A stretch of 64,000 bases of DNA from Sheuella amnicola (GCF_010499255.1 NZ_JAAGRN010000002.1:310001-374000); one strand, 5' to 3'. Positions 41,838-58,445 are shown, numbered from the stretch's first letter. The notes: a model not told the origin generated them from the sequence alone. Program-made: numbers and translations.

Positions 41838-42830
41838 ATGAAAGCATTTTGGATTAAACAAATTGTTCCGCTGTTTTTGATTGCATGTGTTTGTTCCGCA
41901 AGTGTTGCACAACATATCAAACCGTTAGCTGACTTTCCGACGCAGGCAATCACGATTATTTCTCCGTTTCCGCCAGGTGGCGGTAACGATAGCGTCTCGA
42001 GACTGCTAGCTGCAGAGCTTGCGACGATCATTGGGCAACCGGTTGTGGTTGAAAATAAAGGAGGAGCCGGTGGTAATTTAGGCACTTCGCAAGCAGCGCG
42101 TGCCAAGCCTGATGGATATACGCTTGTCATGTCGCAAACAAGCATCATCGCAGTCAATCCGGTAATGTATTCGAATGCCGGCTTTGATCCGGCAGTTGAT
42201 TTTCAGCCCATTAGTCAATTGACGGCTGCCCCCGTTGTTTTCGTTGTGCGTGAGCAAAGTCCGTATCGTGATTTAAATGATTATTTGAAAGATGCTCAAA
42301 ATCGACCAGGATCAATAAATTTCGCCACTCCCGGAAACGGTACCTTGTCGCATCTGACAACCATGCGTTTGGCGAACAATGCCGGTGTGAAATTGACGCA
42401 TGTACCTTACCGTGGTGCCGGACCAGCAGTGACTGATCTTCTTGGTGGTCAGGTTGATATGGTTGTAACCTCTCCTTCTTCTGTCGAGGGCCTTGTTTCA
42501 TCGGGCAAGTTGCGCGTCATTGCCGCAACCAACGCAAATCTTATCGGTGTGTTTAAAAGCGTCCCGACGTTAGAGCGTCTCGGCATTAAAAACATGGAAG
42601 TAGTGGACTGGTATGGTGTGTTCGCGCCAAAGGCGACTCCACCTGATCGCATCGAATATTTATCCAGAGCCATCAGACAAGCCATGCGATCGCCCGCAGT
42701 CATTGCAAAAATAAATCAAGGCGGATCGGAAGTCGTTGCGAGTGAACAGAAAGCCTTTGTCAAAAAGGTCGAGCAAGAAATAGCAGAATGGAAGGATGTG
42801 GTGAGGAAGTCTGGAATACGAGCAGATTAA
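41838..42830 (+). CDS. Bug/TctC family solute-binding protein of the sulfur cluster
   Basis: A 330-residue Bug-type periplasmic binding protein. The signal peptide ends near SVAQHI, followed by PFPPGGGND, GAGGNLG and DGYTLV motifs. The ATG at 41838 follows GGAG at good spacing, so the in-frame GTG at 41826 was rejected. It ends the run cupin-lyase-rhodanese-receptor on one strand and may bind the sulfur-containing carboxylate handled by these enzymes. No TctAB subunits are present. Confidence 0.9.
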   Translation: MKAFWIKQIVPLFLIACVCSASVAQHIKPLADFPTQAITIISPFPPGGGNDSVSRLLAAELATIIGQPVVVENKGGAGGNLGTSQAARAKPDGYTLVMSQTSIIAVNPVMYSNAGFDPAVDFQPISQLTAAPVVFVVREQSPYRDLNDYLKDAQNRPGSINFATPGNGTLSHLTTMRLANNAGVKLTHVPYRGAGPAVTDLLGGQVDMVVTSPSSVEGLVSSGKLRVIAATNANLIGVFKSVPTLERLGIKNMEVVDWYGVFAPKATPPDRIEYLSRAIRQAMRSPAVIAKINQGGSEVVASEQKAFVKKVEQEIAEWKDVVRKSGIRAD

Positions 42831-42909
42831 TTCTCTATTTGTAAGCCGGTAGACTAAACTTGTCCCTACGTCGTGTGCAATATAAAAATGAAATTACTCA
42901 AAGGTAAAA

Positions 42910-43800
42910 ATGAAGAAATCTAACCGCAAGGGCATTGTTTTAGCCGGCGGATCAGGAACAAGGTTGTATCCGGCAACACTATCCATATCGAAGCAGTTGC
43001 TACCGATATACGATAAGCCGATGATTTATTATCCGCTCACAAGCTTGATGATGGCGGGCATTCAAGATGTATTGATCATATCAACACCTCAAGATACGCC
43101 AAGATTCGAAAACTTATTGAAAGACGGGTCACAGTGGGGCATGAACATAACCTATTGCGTTCAGCCCTCGCCTGACGGCCTTGCCCAAGCGTTTATTCTT
43201 GGCGAACAACATGTGGGAAACCACCCCAGCGCACTGATTTTGGGTGATAACCTTTTTTATGGTCACGATTTCACAACATTATTAAGTCGCGCCGACACGC
43301 AAACATTTGGAGCAAGTGTTTTTGCTTACCACGTGAATGATCCTGAACGTTATGGTGTTGTTGAGTTTGATAAAAAAGGCAAGGCTTTATCGATTGAAGA
43401 AAAACCAAAAGCACCTAAAAGTCGTTACGCCGTAACAGGGCTTTATTTTTACGATAATCAGGTTGTAGACATAGCAAAAAATATCAAACCTTCAGCTCGA
43501 GGCGAGCTGGAAATTACGGATGTGAATCAAGCGTATTTATCAAAAGGCCAGCTCAACGTCGAAATGATGGGCCGGGGTTATGCCTGGCTGGATACAGGAA
43601 CGCATGATTCGCTGATAGAAGCCGCACAATTCATTCAAACAATTGAAAACAGGCAAGGTCTGAAAGTGGCCTGTCCTGAAGAAATTGCTTTCCGTAATAA
43701 ATGGATTACAGCGGATGCTCTTGAGATCATCGCGCAACCATACTTAAAGACAGGATACGGAAAATATCTGATTAGCTTATTGATAGGAGATATGCGTTGA
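42910..43800 (+). CDS. rmlA: Glucose-1-phosphate thymidylyltransferase
   Basis: A 296-residue RmlA/RfbA making dTDP-glucose, the first step to dTDP-rhamnose. The nucleotide-binding signature [11 protein letters not shown] is at the N-terminus, followed by [16 protein letters not shown] and GDNLFYG. The length is normal. It overlaps rmlC by 4 bp. Confidence 0.96.
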   Translation: MKKSNRKGIVLAGGSGTRLYPATLSISKQLLPIYDKPMIYYPLTSLMMAGIQDVLIISTPQDTPRFENLLKDGSQWGMNITYCVQPSPDGLAQAFILGEQHVGNHPSALILGDNLFYGHDFTTLLSRADTQTFGASVFAYHVNDPERYGVVEFDKKGKALSIEEKPKAPKSRYAVTGLYFYDNQVVDIAKNIKPSARGELEITDVNQAYLSKGQLNVEMMGRGYAWLDTGTHDSLIEAAQFIQTIENRQGLKVACPEEIAFRNKWITADALEIIAQPYLKTGYGKYLISLLIGDMR

Positions 43801-44345
43801 AAGTAACGCAAACGCGATTTCCTGATGTTCTGATTTTAGAGCCTAGAGTTTTTCGGGATGAAAGAGGATTTTTTCTTGAAAGCTTTAATCAGAAGGTATT
43901 TTCAGCGGCTACCGGGGTAGATTGTTCATTTGTTCAAGATAATCATTCGAAGTCTTATAAAAATGTTCTTCGGGGCCTCCATTACCAATTGCCACCGAAA
44001 GATCAGGGAAAGTTGGTGCGTGTTGTACAAGGCGAGGTGTTCGATGTCATCGTTGATTTGCGAAAATCTTCACCTACATTTGGTCAGTGGGATGCCCATA
44101 CTCTAAGCGCGGAAAATGCCAAACAATTATGGATTCCACCGGGTTTTGCTCATGGATTCTTAACGCTAACGGACACGGCTGAGTTTTTATATAAAACAAG
44201 CAATTTCTGGTCGGCAGAACATGAGCGGGGTTTGCTTTGGAATGATCCAGCCATTGGTATCCGATGGCCGCTTGAGGGAAAAAATCCAGTTCTTACTATA
44301 AAAGACGCCCAGGCCCCCAAATTGGCAGAAGCTGACACCTTTTAG
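43797..44345 (+). CDS. rmlC: dTDP-4-dehydrorhamnose 3,5-epimerase
   Basis: A 182-residue cupin-fold RmlC/RfbC. The catalytic His is in LRGLHYQ, and the GFAHGF and YKTSNFWS segments carry the active-site Tyr. The start is TTG, set by AGGAG 8 bp upstream and by the TTGA overlap with the rmlA stop; the nearby ATG at 43792 is out of frame. rmlB and rmlD are not in this window. Confidence 0.94.
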   Translation: MKVTQTRFPDVLILEPRVFRDERGFFLESFNQKVFSAATGVDCSFVQDNHSKSYKNVLRGLHYQLPPKDQGKLVRVVQGEVFDVIVDLRKSSPTFGQWDAHTLSAENAKQLWIPPGFAHGFLTLTDTAEFLYKTSNFWSAEHERGLLWNDPAIGIRWPLEGKNPVLTIKDAQAPKLAEADTF

Positions 44346-44364
44346 TCAAGACTTCAGCATTGAC

Positions 44365-44393
44365 TTGACAGCCCGTAAAAGTTCCCCCATAAT
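44365..44393 (+). promoter_or_regulatory. Promoter of the tRNA-tufB operon
   Basis: A perfect -35 TTGACA (44365-44370) and -10 CATAAT (44388-44393) with a 17-bp spacer, 15 bp before tRNA-Tyr. It should be a strong housekeeping promoter. Confidence 0.88.
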
Positions 44394-44408
44394 CCATGGT
44401 TCTCTTGT

Positions 44409-44495
44409 GGAGAGGTGCCCGAGTGGTTAAAGGGGGCAGACTGTAAATCTGTTGGCCTTGCGCCTACGTTGGTTCGAATCCAACCTTCTCCACCA
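44409..44495 (+). tRNA. tRNA-Tyr (GTA)
   Basis: An 87-nt class II tRNA with a long variable arm, anticodon GTA, acceptor GGAGAGG paired to CTTCTCC, and encoded CCA. It is first in the Tyr-Gly-Thr-tufB transcript. Confidence 0.97.
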
Positions 44496-44552
44496 AGAGT
44501 CCGGATTCAAGCGTGCAATGTTGGGAAACCATCGGAAGCTCGATAAAGTAAA

Positions 44553-44626
44553 GCGGGTGTAGCTCAATGGTAGAGCAGAAGCCTTCCAAGCTTACGACGA
44601 GGGTTCGATTCCCTTCACCCGCTCCA
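44553..44626 (+). tRNA. tRNA-Gly (TCC)
   Basis: A 74-nt cloverleaf with anticodon TCC, acceptor GCGGGTG paired to CACCCGC, and encoded CCA. Confidence 0.97.
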
Positions 44627-44702
44627 GTAAGTCATGCAGTTCAGATAGTTAGTTTTTTGTATTACAGATTATGTAGTTCGTGGGGCTAGGCCCGGCGAAT
44701 GC

Positions 44703-44777
<75 letters not shown>

Positions 44778-44830
44778 AAAGATAAGTTTTATTTAACTTC
44801 AACAACTTCAATTCAGGTCGGGAGTTAGCC

Positions 44831-46021
<1,191 letters not shown>

Positions 46022-46035
46022 TTTTCATTAGTGCG

Positions 46036-46067
46036 GGCAGGTACCCAATAGGGTTCCTGCCTTTTTT
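46036..46067 (+). terminator. Terminator or attenuator after tufB
   Basis: GGCAGG pairs with CCTGCC and inner ACCC with GGGT, followed by six T. It lies only 14 bp before tRNA-Trp and no clear promoter fits between them, so partial read-through into tRNA-Trp-secE-nusG is likely. Confidence 0.82.
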
Positions 46068-46081
46068 AGCAGTGCAGGTAT

Positions 46082-46157
46082 AGGGGCGTAGCTCAATTGG
46101 CAGAGCGTCGGTCTCCAAAACCGAAGGTCGGGGGTTCGAGGCCCTCCGCCCCTGCCA
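46082..46157 (+). tRNA. tRNA-Trp (CCA)
   Basis: A 76-nt cloverleaf with anticodon CCA, acceptor AGGGGCG paired to CGCCCCT, and encoded CCA tail. Its place between tufB and secE is classic in proteobacteria. Confidence 0.97.
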
Positions 46158-46211
46158 CCACACTGCAAAAGTAATATTGCGAGTGCTGCCTTTTGCAGGC
46201 TTGCTTAAAAA

Positions 46212-46595
46212 ATGTCGAACAACACGATCGAAACAGTCACAACAACAACAGACCGCTTAAAGCTCGGTCTGTCGGTGCTTGTAATCATTGCGGGTATTGT
46301 TGGCTTTTCTGTTCTTGAGCCGAAGTTGCCAATGGTTGCACGCATTGCAATCTTTGTCGGTAGCATTGTTTTAGCTGCGCTGATTGCGTGGACAAGCGAA
46401 CCCGGTCGTCGAACGATTGCGTTCGCGCAAGAGTCATATAACGAGGTCAAGCGTGTTACTTGGCCAACCCGTAAAGAAACGGTGCAAATGACGGCGATTG
46501 TTTTTGCATTTGTAGCCATCATGGGATTGTTTCTCTGGGTGCTTGACAAGCTTGTCGAGTGGATGCTGTTTGGCGTGTTGCTAGGCTGGAAATAA
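46212..46595 (+). CDS. secE: Protein translocase subunit SecE
   Basis: A 127-residue SecE with three membrane helices, like the E. coli form. The conserved cytoplasmic-hinge motif EVKRVTWPTRKE comes before the last helix. It stabilises SecY in the translocon. nusG follows after 12 bp. Confidence 0.96.
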   Translation: MSNNTIETVTTTTDRLKLGLSVLVIIAGIVGFSVLEPKLPMVARIAIFVGSIVLAALIAWTSEPGRRTIAFAQESYNEVKRVTWPTRKETVQMTAIVFAFVAIMGLFLWVLDKLVEWMLFGVLLGWK

Positions 46596-46607
46596 CAAGG
46601 ACGATCC

Positions 46608-47141
46608 ATGAGTAAACGTTGGTATGTCGTTCATGTCTATTCCGGCATGGAAAAAAGTGTACATAAGGCAATGCTCGAAAGAATCGAGCGCGCCGGATTG
46701 CAAAACTACTTCGGTAAGGTTTTAGTGCCGTCTGAAGAAGTGATTGAAATGAAAGGTGGTCAAAAGTCGATTTCTGAGCGGCGTATTTTCCCAGGTTATG
46801 TACTGGTTGAAATGGAGCTGACAGATGAGACTTGGCACGTGATTAAAAATACACCACGCGTGACTGGATTTCTTGGTGGATCGGGTAACCGCCCCACCCC
46901 CATTTCCGAAAAGGAAGTGGCGAAAATCATGTCGCAAATGGAAGAAGGTGTCGAGAAACCGCGGCCAAAGATTTTGTTCGAAGTTGGCGAAATGGTGCGA
47001 GTCAAAGAAGGTCCTTTTGCGGACTTCAATGGCAACGTCGAAGAAGTCAACTACGAAAAGAGCAAAGTGCGTGTATCGGTTGCGATTTTTGGTCGCTCAA
47101 CACCTGTAGAACTGGATTTTGGCCAGGTCGAAAAGACCTGA
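46608..47141 (+). CDS. nusG: Transcription termination/antitermination protein NusG
   Basis: A 177-residue NusG with an N-terminal NGN domain ([11 protein letters not shown]) and a C-terminal KOW domain ([13 protein letters not shown]). It binds RNA polymerase and links it to Rho or to the ribosome through S10. Confidence 0.98.
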   Translation: MSKRWYVVHVYSGMEKSVHKAMLERIERAGLQNYFGKVLVPSEEVIEMKGGQKSISERRIFPGYVLVEMELTDETWHVIKNTPRVTGFLGGSGNRPTPISEKEVAKIMSQMEEGVEKPRPKILFEVGEMVRVKEGPFADFNGNVEEVNYEKSKVRVSVAIFGRSTPVELDFGQVEKT

Positions 47142-47207
47142 TATTTTTTAACCCCGGGGAGCATATGTTTAACCCACATGTGCGCTTGAACCCGTAAGGA
47201 GTAAAGC

Positions 47208-47639
47208 ATGGCGAAGAAAATCGTCGGCTTCATCAAGCTGCAAGTACCAGCTGGTAAAGCCAACCCATCACCACCAATTGGCCCTGCATTGGGTCAACGC
47301 GGCTTGAACATCATGGAATTCTGTAAGGCCTTTAACGCCAAGACCCAGGGTCTTGAGCCAGGTCTGCCAATTCCCGTAGTGATTACCGCATTTGCCGACA
47401 AGAGCTTCACTTTCATCATGAAGACGCCTCCAGCGTCGATTCTGATCAAGAAAGCAGCCGGCATTCAAAAAGGCTCGCCACGTCCTCATACCGACAAAGT
47501 AGGTAAGTTGACACGTGCACAAGCAGAAGAAATCGCTAAAACCAAAACGCCTGACCTGACGGCAGCCGATTTGGACGCAGCTGTGCGCACCATCGCCGGT
47601 AGCGCACGCAGCATGGGCATTACGGTAGAGGGGCTCTGA
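47208..47639 (+). CDS. rplK: 50S ribosomal protein L11
   Basis: A 143-residue L11 with the N-terminal [11 protein letters not shown] motif (here [11 protein letters not shown]) and a C-terminal rRNA-binding domain. It forms the GTPase-associated centre with L10/L12. rplA starts 2 bp after its stop. Confidence 0.98.
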   Translation: MAKKIVGFIKLQVPAGKANPSPPIGPALGQRGLNIMEFCKAFNAKTQGLEPGLPIPVVITAFADKSFTFIMKTPPASILIKKAAGIQKGSPRPHTDKVGKLTRAQAEEIAKTKTPDLTAADLDAAVRTIAGSARSMGITVEGL

Positions 47640-47641
47640 TC

Positions 47642-48340
47642 ATGGCAAAGACAACTAAGCGCATGGCAGCGGTCGCAAAAAAAATCGATCGTACAAAGCT
47701 CTATCCCATTACTGAAGCCCTCTCACTCGTAAAAGAGTGTGCAACTGCCAAATTTGATGAGTCCATCGATATTGCAGTGCAGCTTGGTATTGATCCAAAA
47801 AAATCAGACCAATTGGTTCGCGGAGCAGTCGTTTTGCCGGCTGGTACAGGCAAGTCGGTTCGTGTGGCAGTGTTTGCACAGGGCGACAAGGCTGAGCAAG
47901 CAAAAGCTGCAGGTGCAGACATTGTTGGCATGGAAGATTTGGCTGAACAGATCAAAGGTGGCAACTTCAATTTTGACGTCGTCATTGCATCGCCCGACAC
48001 CATGCGTATCGTTGGTACGCTCGGTCAGGTTTTGGGCCCACGCGGACTGATGCCAAACCCGAAAGTGGGTACGGTTACACCTGATGTAGCTCAAGCTGTG
48101 AAAAACGCTAAAGCTGGTCAAGTTCAATACCGTACAGACAAGGCTGGCATTATTCATGCCACGATTGGTCGTGCTTCTTTCGGTGTTGAGCAACTGCAAA
48201 TCAACTTGGCAGCACTGGTTGATGCGTTGAACAAAGCACGTCCTGCAAGTTCGAAGGGTGTTTATCTTCGCAAGCTCGCTGTTTCATCCACGATGGGTGG
48301 CGGTGCGCGCGTTGAATTGGCTTCACTGACCGCTGCCTAA
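47642..48340 (+). CDS. rplA: 50S ribosomal protein L1
   Basis: A 232-residue L1 of the ribosomal stalk near the E site, with the signature [21 protein letters not shown] kept in the middle. In E. coli it represses its own rplKA operon. Confidence 0.98.
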   Translation: MAKTTKRMAAVAKKIDRTKLYPITEALSLVKECATAKFDESIDIAVQLGIDPKKSDQLVRGAVVLPAGTGKSVRVAVFAQGDKAEQAKAAGADIVGMEDLAEQIKGGNFNFDVVIASPDTMRIVGTLGQVLGPRGLMPNPKVGTVTPDVAQAVKNAKAGQVQYRTDKAGIIHATIGRASFGVEQLQINLAALVDALNKARPASSKGVYLRKLAVSSTMGGGARVELASLTAA

Positions 48341-48367
48341 TAGCAGCAGTCGGATTTACAAGACTTT

Positions 48368-48560
48368 GGGCCGCACCCGGTTAATCCGGGTGTTGCTGTC
48401 AAAGACCGCTGGAGCAAAGACGGATTAAGTGGAATCCTTCCATTTAATTATCGGAGCTTAATCCCAGGATTTTTCTGGATCCAGCGCAGACGGCGCCCTT
48501 GGAAGATTTCTAGTACAGAACTCATCCAGGTTCGCCGCATTCGGTTGATGCAAGGGGATT
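48368..48560 (+). promoter_or_regulatory. Ribosomal protein L10 leader (rplJL autoregulation)
   Basis: The 254-bp rplA-rplJ gap contains the hallmarks of the L10 leader: AAGACCGCTGGAGC and GACGGCGCCCTTGG-type conserved blocks, and a perfect hairpin CACCCGG-TTAAT-CCGGGTG at 48374-48392. In E. coli the L10-L12 complex binds this RNA to repress translation. Boundaries are approximate. Confidence 0.8.
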
Positions 48561-48594
48561 TTCCCCAAGCATCTTATGATGGAGTGTTCAAACC

Positions 48595-49119
48595 GTGAGT
48601 CTCAATCGTCAAGAGAAAGCGATCGTAATCGAGGAAGTCACGACGCAAGTCGCGAAGGCCCAATCGATTGTGGTTGCAGAGTACCGTGGTCTGGACGTCG
48701 CCTCTGTCACCGTACTGCGCAAAACTGCGCGTGAACAGGGCGTGTACCTGCGAGTCCTTAAAAACTCGCTGGCACGCCGGGCTGTTGCAGGCACGCCTTT
48801 CGAGGCATTGTCCACAAAGCTCACCGGACCACTGATCTATGGCATCAGTGCTGATCCGGTCAACGCTGCAAAAGTTCTTTCCGCATTTGCGAAAGACAAC
48901 GACAAGCTGATCATCAAGGCAGGTTCATTGCCGAACAGCGTTCTTGATGCCAACGGTATCAAGGCACTGGCCACGATGCCTTCACGCGAAGAGTTGTTGT
49001 CCAAGTTGCTCGGAACAATGCAAGCACCGATCGCACAGTTCGTACGTACCCTCAACGAAGTTCCAACCAAGTTCGTGCGTGGCCTCGCGGCTGTTCGCGA
49101 TCAGAAACAAGCTGCTTAA
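48595..49119 (+). CDS. rplJ: 50S ribosomal protein L10
   Basis: A 174-residue L10, the stalk base that carries L7/L12 dimers on its C-terminal helix. The start is GTG at 48595 with GGAG about 10 bp upstream; [15 protein letters not shown] is the normal betaproteobacterial N-terminus. Confidence 0.97.
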   Translation: MSLNRQEKAIVIEEVTTQVAKAQSIVVAEYRGLDVASVTVLRKTAREQGVYLRVLKNSLARRAVAGTPFEALSTKLTGPLIYGISADPVNAAKVLSAFAKDNDKLIIKAGSLPNSVLDANGIKALATMPSREELLSKLLGTMQAPIAQFVRTLNEVPTKFVRGLAAVRDQKQAA

Positions 49120-49195
49120 CACGCAATTTGCGGAATTTTATTGAAAGACACGCGATACCAACCCCTGGTTAATTAATTATTCTGGAGTTCTACAA

Positions 49196-49573
49196 ATGGC
49201 TACAAAAGCTGAAATCCTCGATGCAATTGCAAGCATGACCGTGCTGGAATTGTCCGAGCTGATCAAAGAAATGGAAGAGAAGTTTGGCGTGTCCGCTGCG
49301 GCCGCTGCTGTTGCTGTTGCCGCTGCTCCTGCAGCTGGTGGCGGTGCTGCTGCTGAAGAGCAGACTGAGTTCACCGTTGTGTTGGCTGAGGCCGGCGCAA
49401 ACAAAGTGAGCGTCATTAAAGCTGTTCGCGAAATCACCGGTCTGGGCTTGAAAGAAGCCAAAGACCTGGTTGATGGCGCACCGAAGCCAGTGAAGGAAGG
49501 CATTGCTAAGGCTGACGCTGAAGCTGCCAAGAAGAAGCTTGAAGAAGCTGGTGCTAAGGTCGAACTGAAGTAA
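49196..49573 (+). CDS. rplL: 50S ribosomal protein L7/L12
   Basis: A 125-residue stalk protein with an N-terminal dimerisation helix, an Ala-rich hinge (about residues 37-55) and a C-terminal factor-binding domain ([20 protein letters not shown]). Confidence 0.98.
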   Translation: MATKAEILDAIASMTVLELSELIKEMEEKFGVSAAAAAVAVAAAPAAGGGAAAEEQTEFTVVLAEAGANKVSVIKAVREITGLGLKEAKDLVDGAPKPVKEGIAKADAEAAKKKLEEAGAKVELK

Positions 49574-49588
49574 GACTTGCCAGTGATC

Positions 49589-49622
49589 GCCCGGGGAAGC
49601 GGATTTGCGACCCCGGGCTTTT
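49589..49622 (+). terminator. Attenuator hairpin between rplL and rpoB
   Basis: GCCCGGGG (49589-49596) pairs with CCCCGGGC (49611-49618), then TTTT. In this position E. coli has a partial terminator that lowers rpoBC relative to rplJL expression. Confidence 0.82.
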
Positions 49623-49794
49623 GCGCTTTCAGAAAACCCCTCTTTGAACGGGGTCAACACGCAGTAAAACTGACGTGGATTACCGAGAAGTCGTGTTTTC
49701 TGAAGTCGTTAGAAGTACCTAGTATCTAGTACCCAAATTTTTAAAACCCTGTGGCCGTGGTTGACGGCCTATGACACCTCGAGTCGGAGTGCTC

Positions 49795-53906
<4,112 letters not shown>

Positions 53907-53907
<1 letters not shown>

Positions 53908-56900
53908 TGAAAGCGCTACTCGACCTTTTCAAACAGGTTTCACAAGACGAACAGTTCGATGCCATCAAAATTGGCATCGCATCCCCCGAAAAGATCCGTT
54001 CGTGGTCTTACGGGGAAGTTCGTAAACCCGAAACGATTAACTATCGTACATTCAAGCCAGAGCGTGATGGTTTGTTTTGCTCGAAGATTTTTGGTCCGAT
54101 CAAGGACTACGAATGTTTGTGCGGCAAATACAAGCGACTCAAGCATCGTGGCGTTATTTGCGAGAAGTGCGGTGTTGAAGTTACTGTGGCTAAAGTGCGC
54201 CGTGAGCGCATGGGTCATATCGAACTCGCAAGTCCGGTTGCGCACATCTGGTTCTTGAAGAGTTTGCCATCCCGTCTGGGTATGGTGCTCGACATGACTT
54301 TGCGCGACATTGAACGCGTTCTGTACTTCGAAGCATGGTGCGTGATTGAAGAGGGCATGACACCTCTGAAGCGCGGTCAGATCATGTCTGATGATGACTA
54401 CCTTGCTAAGACCGAAGAGTACGGCGATGACTTCCGCGCGCTGATGGGCGCCGAAGCGGTTCGCGAGCTATTACGCACGATCGACATTGATCGTGAAGTT
54501 GAAAAGCTGCGCGGTGAATTGACAGCGACCAGTTCTGAAGCCAAGATCAAGAAAATCTCCAAGCGCCTGAAAGTGCTTGAGGGTTTCCAGAAGTCGGGTA
54601 TCAAAGCCGAGTGGATGGTGATGGAAGTGCTGCCGGTGTTGCCACCGGATTTGCGCCCTCTCGTTCCTCTGGACGGCGGTCGTTTTGCAACATCGGATCT
54701 GAACGATCTGTATCGTCGCGTGATTAACCGTAACAACCGCTTGAAGCGTTTGCTTGAGTTGAAGGCACCTGAAATCATTCTGCGTAACGAAAAGCGCATG
54801 CTTCAGGAATCAGTAGACTCGTTGCTTGATAACGGTCGACGCGGCAAGGCCATGACGGGCGCTAACAAGCGTCAGCTCAAGTCTCTGGCCGATATGATCA
54901 AAGGTAAGAGCGGTCGTTTCCGTCAGAACCTGCTCGGTAAGCGTGTTGACTACTCCGGTCGTTCGGTGATCGTGGTGGGCCCACAGCTCAAACTTCATCA
55001 GTGCGGTTTGCCCAAACTGATGGCGCTCGAGTTGTTCAAGCCATTCATTTTCAATCGACTTGAGATGATGGGCTTGGCGACAACGATCAAGGCTGCCAAG
55101 AAGTTGGTAGAAAGTCAGGAGCCGGTAGTTTGGGATATCCTGGAAGATGTCATTCGCGAACATCCTGTGATGCTGAACCGTGCGCCCACGCTGCACCGTT
55201 TGGGCATTCAGGCGTTCGAGCCGGTGCTGATCGAAGGCAAGGCTATCCAGTTACACCCACTGGTTTGTGCTGCGTTTAACGCCGACTTCGACGGCGACCA
55301 AATGGCTGTGCACGTGCCGTTGTCGCTTGAAGCGCAACTTGAAGCGCGCACCCTGATGCTTGCATCGAACAACGTTCTGTTTCCCGCTAACGGTGAACCA
55401 TCGATTGTTCCGTCGCAGGATATCGTGTTGGGTCTGTACTATGCGACGCGTGAGCGCACCAACGGCAAAGGCGAAGGTATGTTCCTCGCCGATGTTGCAG
55501 AAGTGCAGCGTGCTTATGACAATAAAGAAGTCACTTTGCAGACGCGTATTACAGTGCGTTTGCCGGAGTGGTCGAAGAATGCGGACGGAGAATGGGTAGC
55601 CGGTGTCCAGCGCGTTGAAACAACGGTTGGCCGAGCCCTGCTTTCCGAAATTCTGCCGAAAGGTTTGCCTTTCTCGGTATTGAATCGCGCTCTTAAAAAG
55701 AAAGAAATTTCACGTTTGATCAATCAATCGTTCCGACGTTGTGGATTGCGTGATACGGTCATCTTTGCCGATAAGCTCATGCAATCAGGCTTTAAGCTTG
55801 CAACGCGTGGCGGTATCTCAATCGCCATGGGCGATATGCTGATACCGAAAGCCAAGGTTGAGATTCTGGCAGAAGCTAGCCGTGAAGTGAAAGAAATCGA
55901 TAAGCAGTATTCATCGGGTCTTGTAACTGCTCAAGAGCGTTACAACAACGTGGTGGATATCTGGGGCAAGGCTGGCGATAAAGTCGGCAAGGCCATGATG
56001 GAGCAATTGGCAACCGAACCGGTCGTTGATCGTCACGGTGAAAATGTCCGTCAGGAATCATTCAACTCGATTTATATGATGGCCGACTCCGGTGCTCGCG
56101 GTTCCGCAGCTCAGATCCGCCAGCTCGCAGGTATGCGCGGACTGATGGCCAAGCCTGACGGCTCGATCATCGAGACGCCGATTACGGCGAACTTCCGTGA
56201 AGGTCTGAACGTACTTCAGTACTTTATTTCGACACACGGCGCACGTAAAGGTCTTGCCGATACAGCGCTGAAAACAGCGAACTCGGGTTACCTGACTCGT
56301 CGTCTGGTTGATGTGACGCAAGACTTAGTCATTACCGAAAACGATTGCGGCACATCTCATGGTTACAACATGAAAGCCCTGGTCGAAGGCGGTGAGGTCA
56401 TCGAGCCATTGCGTGAACGCATTCTCGGTCGCGTGGCAGCTGTCGACATCATTAATCCTGACACACAAGAAACAGCGATTGCGAAAGGCACACTGCTCGA
56501 CGAAGACCTCGTTGATTACATCGACAAGCTCGGTGTTGACGAAGTTCGTGTCCGCACCCCGTTGACTTGCGAAACACGTTACGGACTTTGCGCACACTGC
56601 TACGGTCGCGATTTAGGCCGCGGTTATCTGGTCAACGTCGGTGAAGCAGTTGGTGTGATTGCAGCTCAGTCGATCGGTGAACCCGGCACACAGTTGACGA
56701 TGCGTACATTCCACATCGGTGGTGCTGCTTCGCGTAACGCCATGGCAAGTGCCGTTGAAACCAAGTCGAATGGTACGGTGCGCTTTGCCAGCTCGATGCG
56801 CTACGTCACGAATCCCAAGAATGAACGCATTGCAATTTCGCGTTCGGGTGAAATCGTGATCATGGGTGAAAACGAGCGTGAACGCGAACGCCATAAAGTG

Positions 56901-58121
56901 CCTTACGGCGCAACGTTGCAGGTTAACGATGGCGATGTGCTCAAGGCCGGTTCGCGTCTTGCTACATGGGACCCACTGACTCGTCCGATCGTGTCCGAGT
57001 ATGCCGGTGCTGTTCGTTTCGAAAACATCGAAGAAGGTGCGACGGTTGCCAAGCAGGTCGATGAAGTCACTGGCTTGTCGACGCTGGTCGTAATTACGCC
57101 GAAGACGCGTGGCGGAAAAGCTGCAATGCGTCCGCAGATCAAGCTCATCGGCGAAAATGGCGATGAAGTGAAGATTGCCGGAACCGACCACTCCGTGAAC
57201 ATTTCGTTCCCGGTTGGCGCACTGATTACCGTGCGTGACGGTCAACAGGTTCAAGTCGGTGAGGTCTTGGCGCGTATTCCGCAAGAATCACAAAAGACAC
57301 GCGATATTACCGGCGGTCTGCCACGCGTGGCCGAACTGTTCGAAGCACGTTCACCCAAAGATGCCGGCATGCTTGCCGACGTCACGGGTACGGTCTCGTT
57401 CGGCAAGGACACCAAGGGCAAGCAGCGTCTGGTGATTACCGACCTTGAAGGTGTGGCGAACGAGTTCCTGATTCCGAAGGAAAAACAGGTTCTGGTGCAC
57501 GATGGCCAGGTAGTCAACAAAGGCGAAATGATTGTGGACGGTCCGGCTGATCCGCATGACATTTTGCGCCTGCAAGGTATTGAGCGCTTGGCAACTTATG
57601 TGGTTGACGAGGTGCAGGACGTTTACCGTCTCCAAGGCGTGAAGATTAACGACAAACACATTGAGGTGATTGTTCGCCAGATGTTGCGTCGTATCAACAT
57701 TGTCGATGCCGGCGATACGTCCTTTATCCCCGGAGAGCAAGTCGAGCGTGCTGAGCTACTCAACGAGAATGATCGCATGATTGCAGAAGGTAAGATTCCT
57801 GCTACTTATGACAACATTCTGTTGGGTATTACGAAAGCCTCGCTTTCGACCGATTCGTTCATTTCGGCGGCTTCCTTCCAGGAAACCACCCGCGTACTCA
57901 CCGAGGCTGCCATCATGGGCAAGCGCGACGATTTGCGCGGACTGAAAGAAAACGTCATTGTTGGTCGCTTGATTCCGGCCGGTACTGGAATGGCTTACCA
58001 CCAAGCACGCAAAGAGAAGGAAATTCTGGAGGCGGCCGAACGCGAAGCCGCACGCCAGCAAGCCAACCCGTTCGAGGAACCCGCTGTAGTCGCCCCGACT
58101 CCTGAGGCAACCGAAGAATAA
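53907..58121 (+). CDS. rpoC: RNA polymerase subunit beta'
   Basis: A 1404-residue beta' subunit. The N-terminal zinc site is CLCGKYK plus CEKCGVEV, and the catalytic Mg2+ loop is [10 protein letters not shown] second zinc cluster includes [13 protein letters not shown]. Coupled to rpoB by a 1-bp overlap. A hairpin at 58141-58167 and a true terminator at 58196-58226 follow. Confidence 0.99.
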
Positions 58122-58195
58122 GTTGGAGATCAACTACGGTGTGTCGGATGAGAAATCATCTCGACACACTTAGGGTTGACACTGAGATTGTATTT

Positions 58196-58226
58196 ACGTT
58201 AAGCTGTCAGGCTTAGCGTATTTTTT
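58196..58226 (+). terminator. Rho-independent terminator after rpoC
   Basis: A 9-bp stem with one G-U pair (58196-58204 with 58211-58219) and 6-nt loop, then six T at 58221-58226. It separates rpoBC from the str operon. Confidence 0.88.
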
Positions 58227-58445
58227 GCGTGATAACTAGGGCATTTGTCGATAAAACAAAGGCAATAGTGATTTCGCAGGGGTTTCAATAGCTCTGGGCT
58301 TATTGATAACTCTAGTAGATAAGCAATACCCGCTCTTTTACGGATTTCCGTTTGATGGTGGGTTTGCGCGAGCTGCCCAGGAACGGGAATGCTGAGAACG
58401 CGTGTAGACAACGCAAGTATCAGAGATAAAAGGGAATTAGAGGTT
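58227..58445 (+). other. Leader region of the str operon
   Basis: 219 bp between the rpoC terminator and rpsL with no gene. The promoter of rpsL-rpsG-fusA-tufA-rpsJ must lie here unless read-through dominates, but no convincing -35/-10 pair was found. A TTGATA at 58303 has no good partner. Confidence 0.4.

Noticed and set aside
58176-58204. TTGACA at 58176 as a promoter for rpsL
   Set aside because: The matching -10 positions fall inside the stem of the rpoC terminator and are poor matches.
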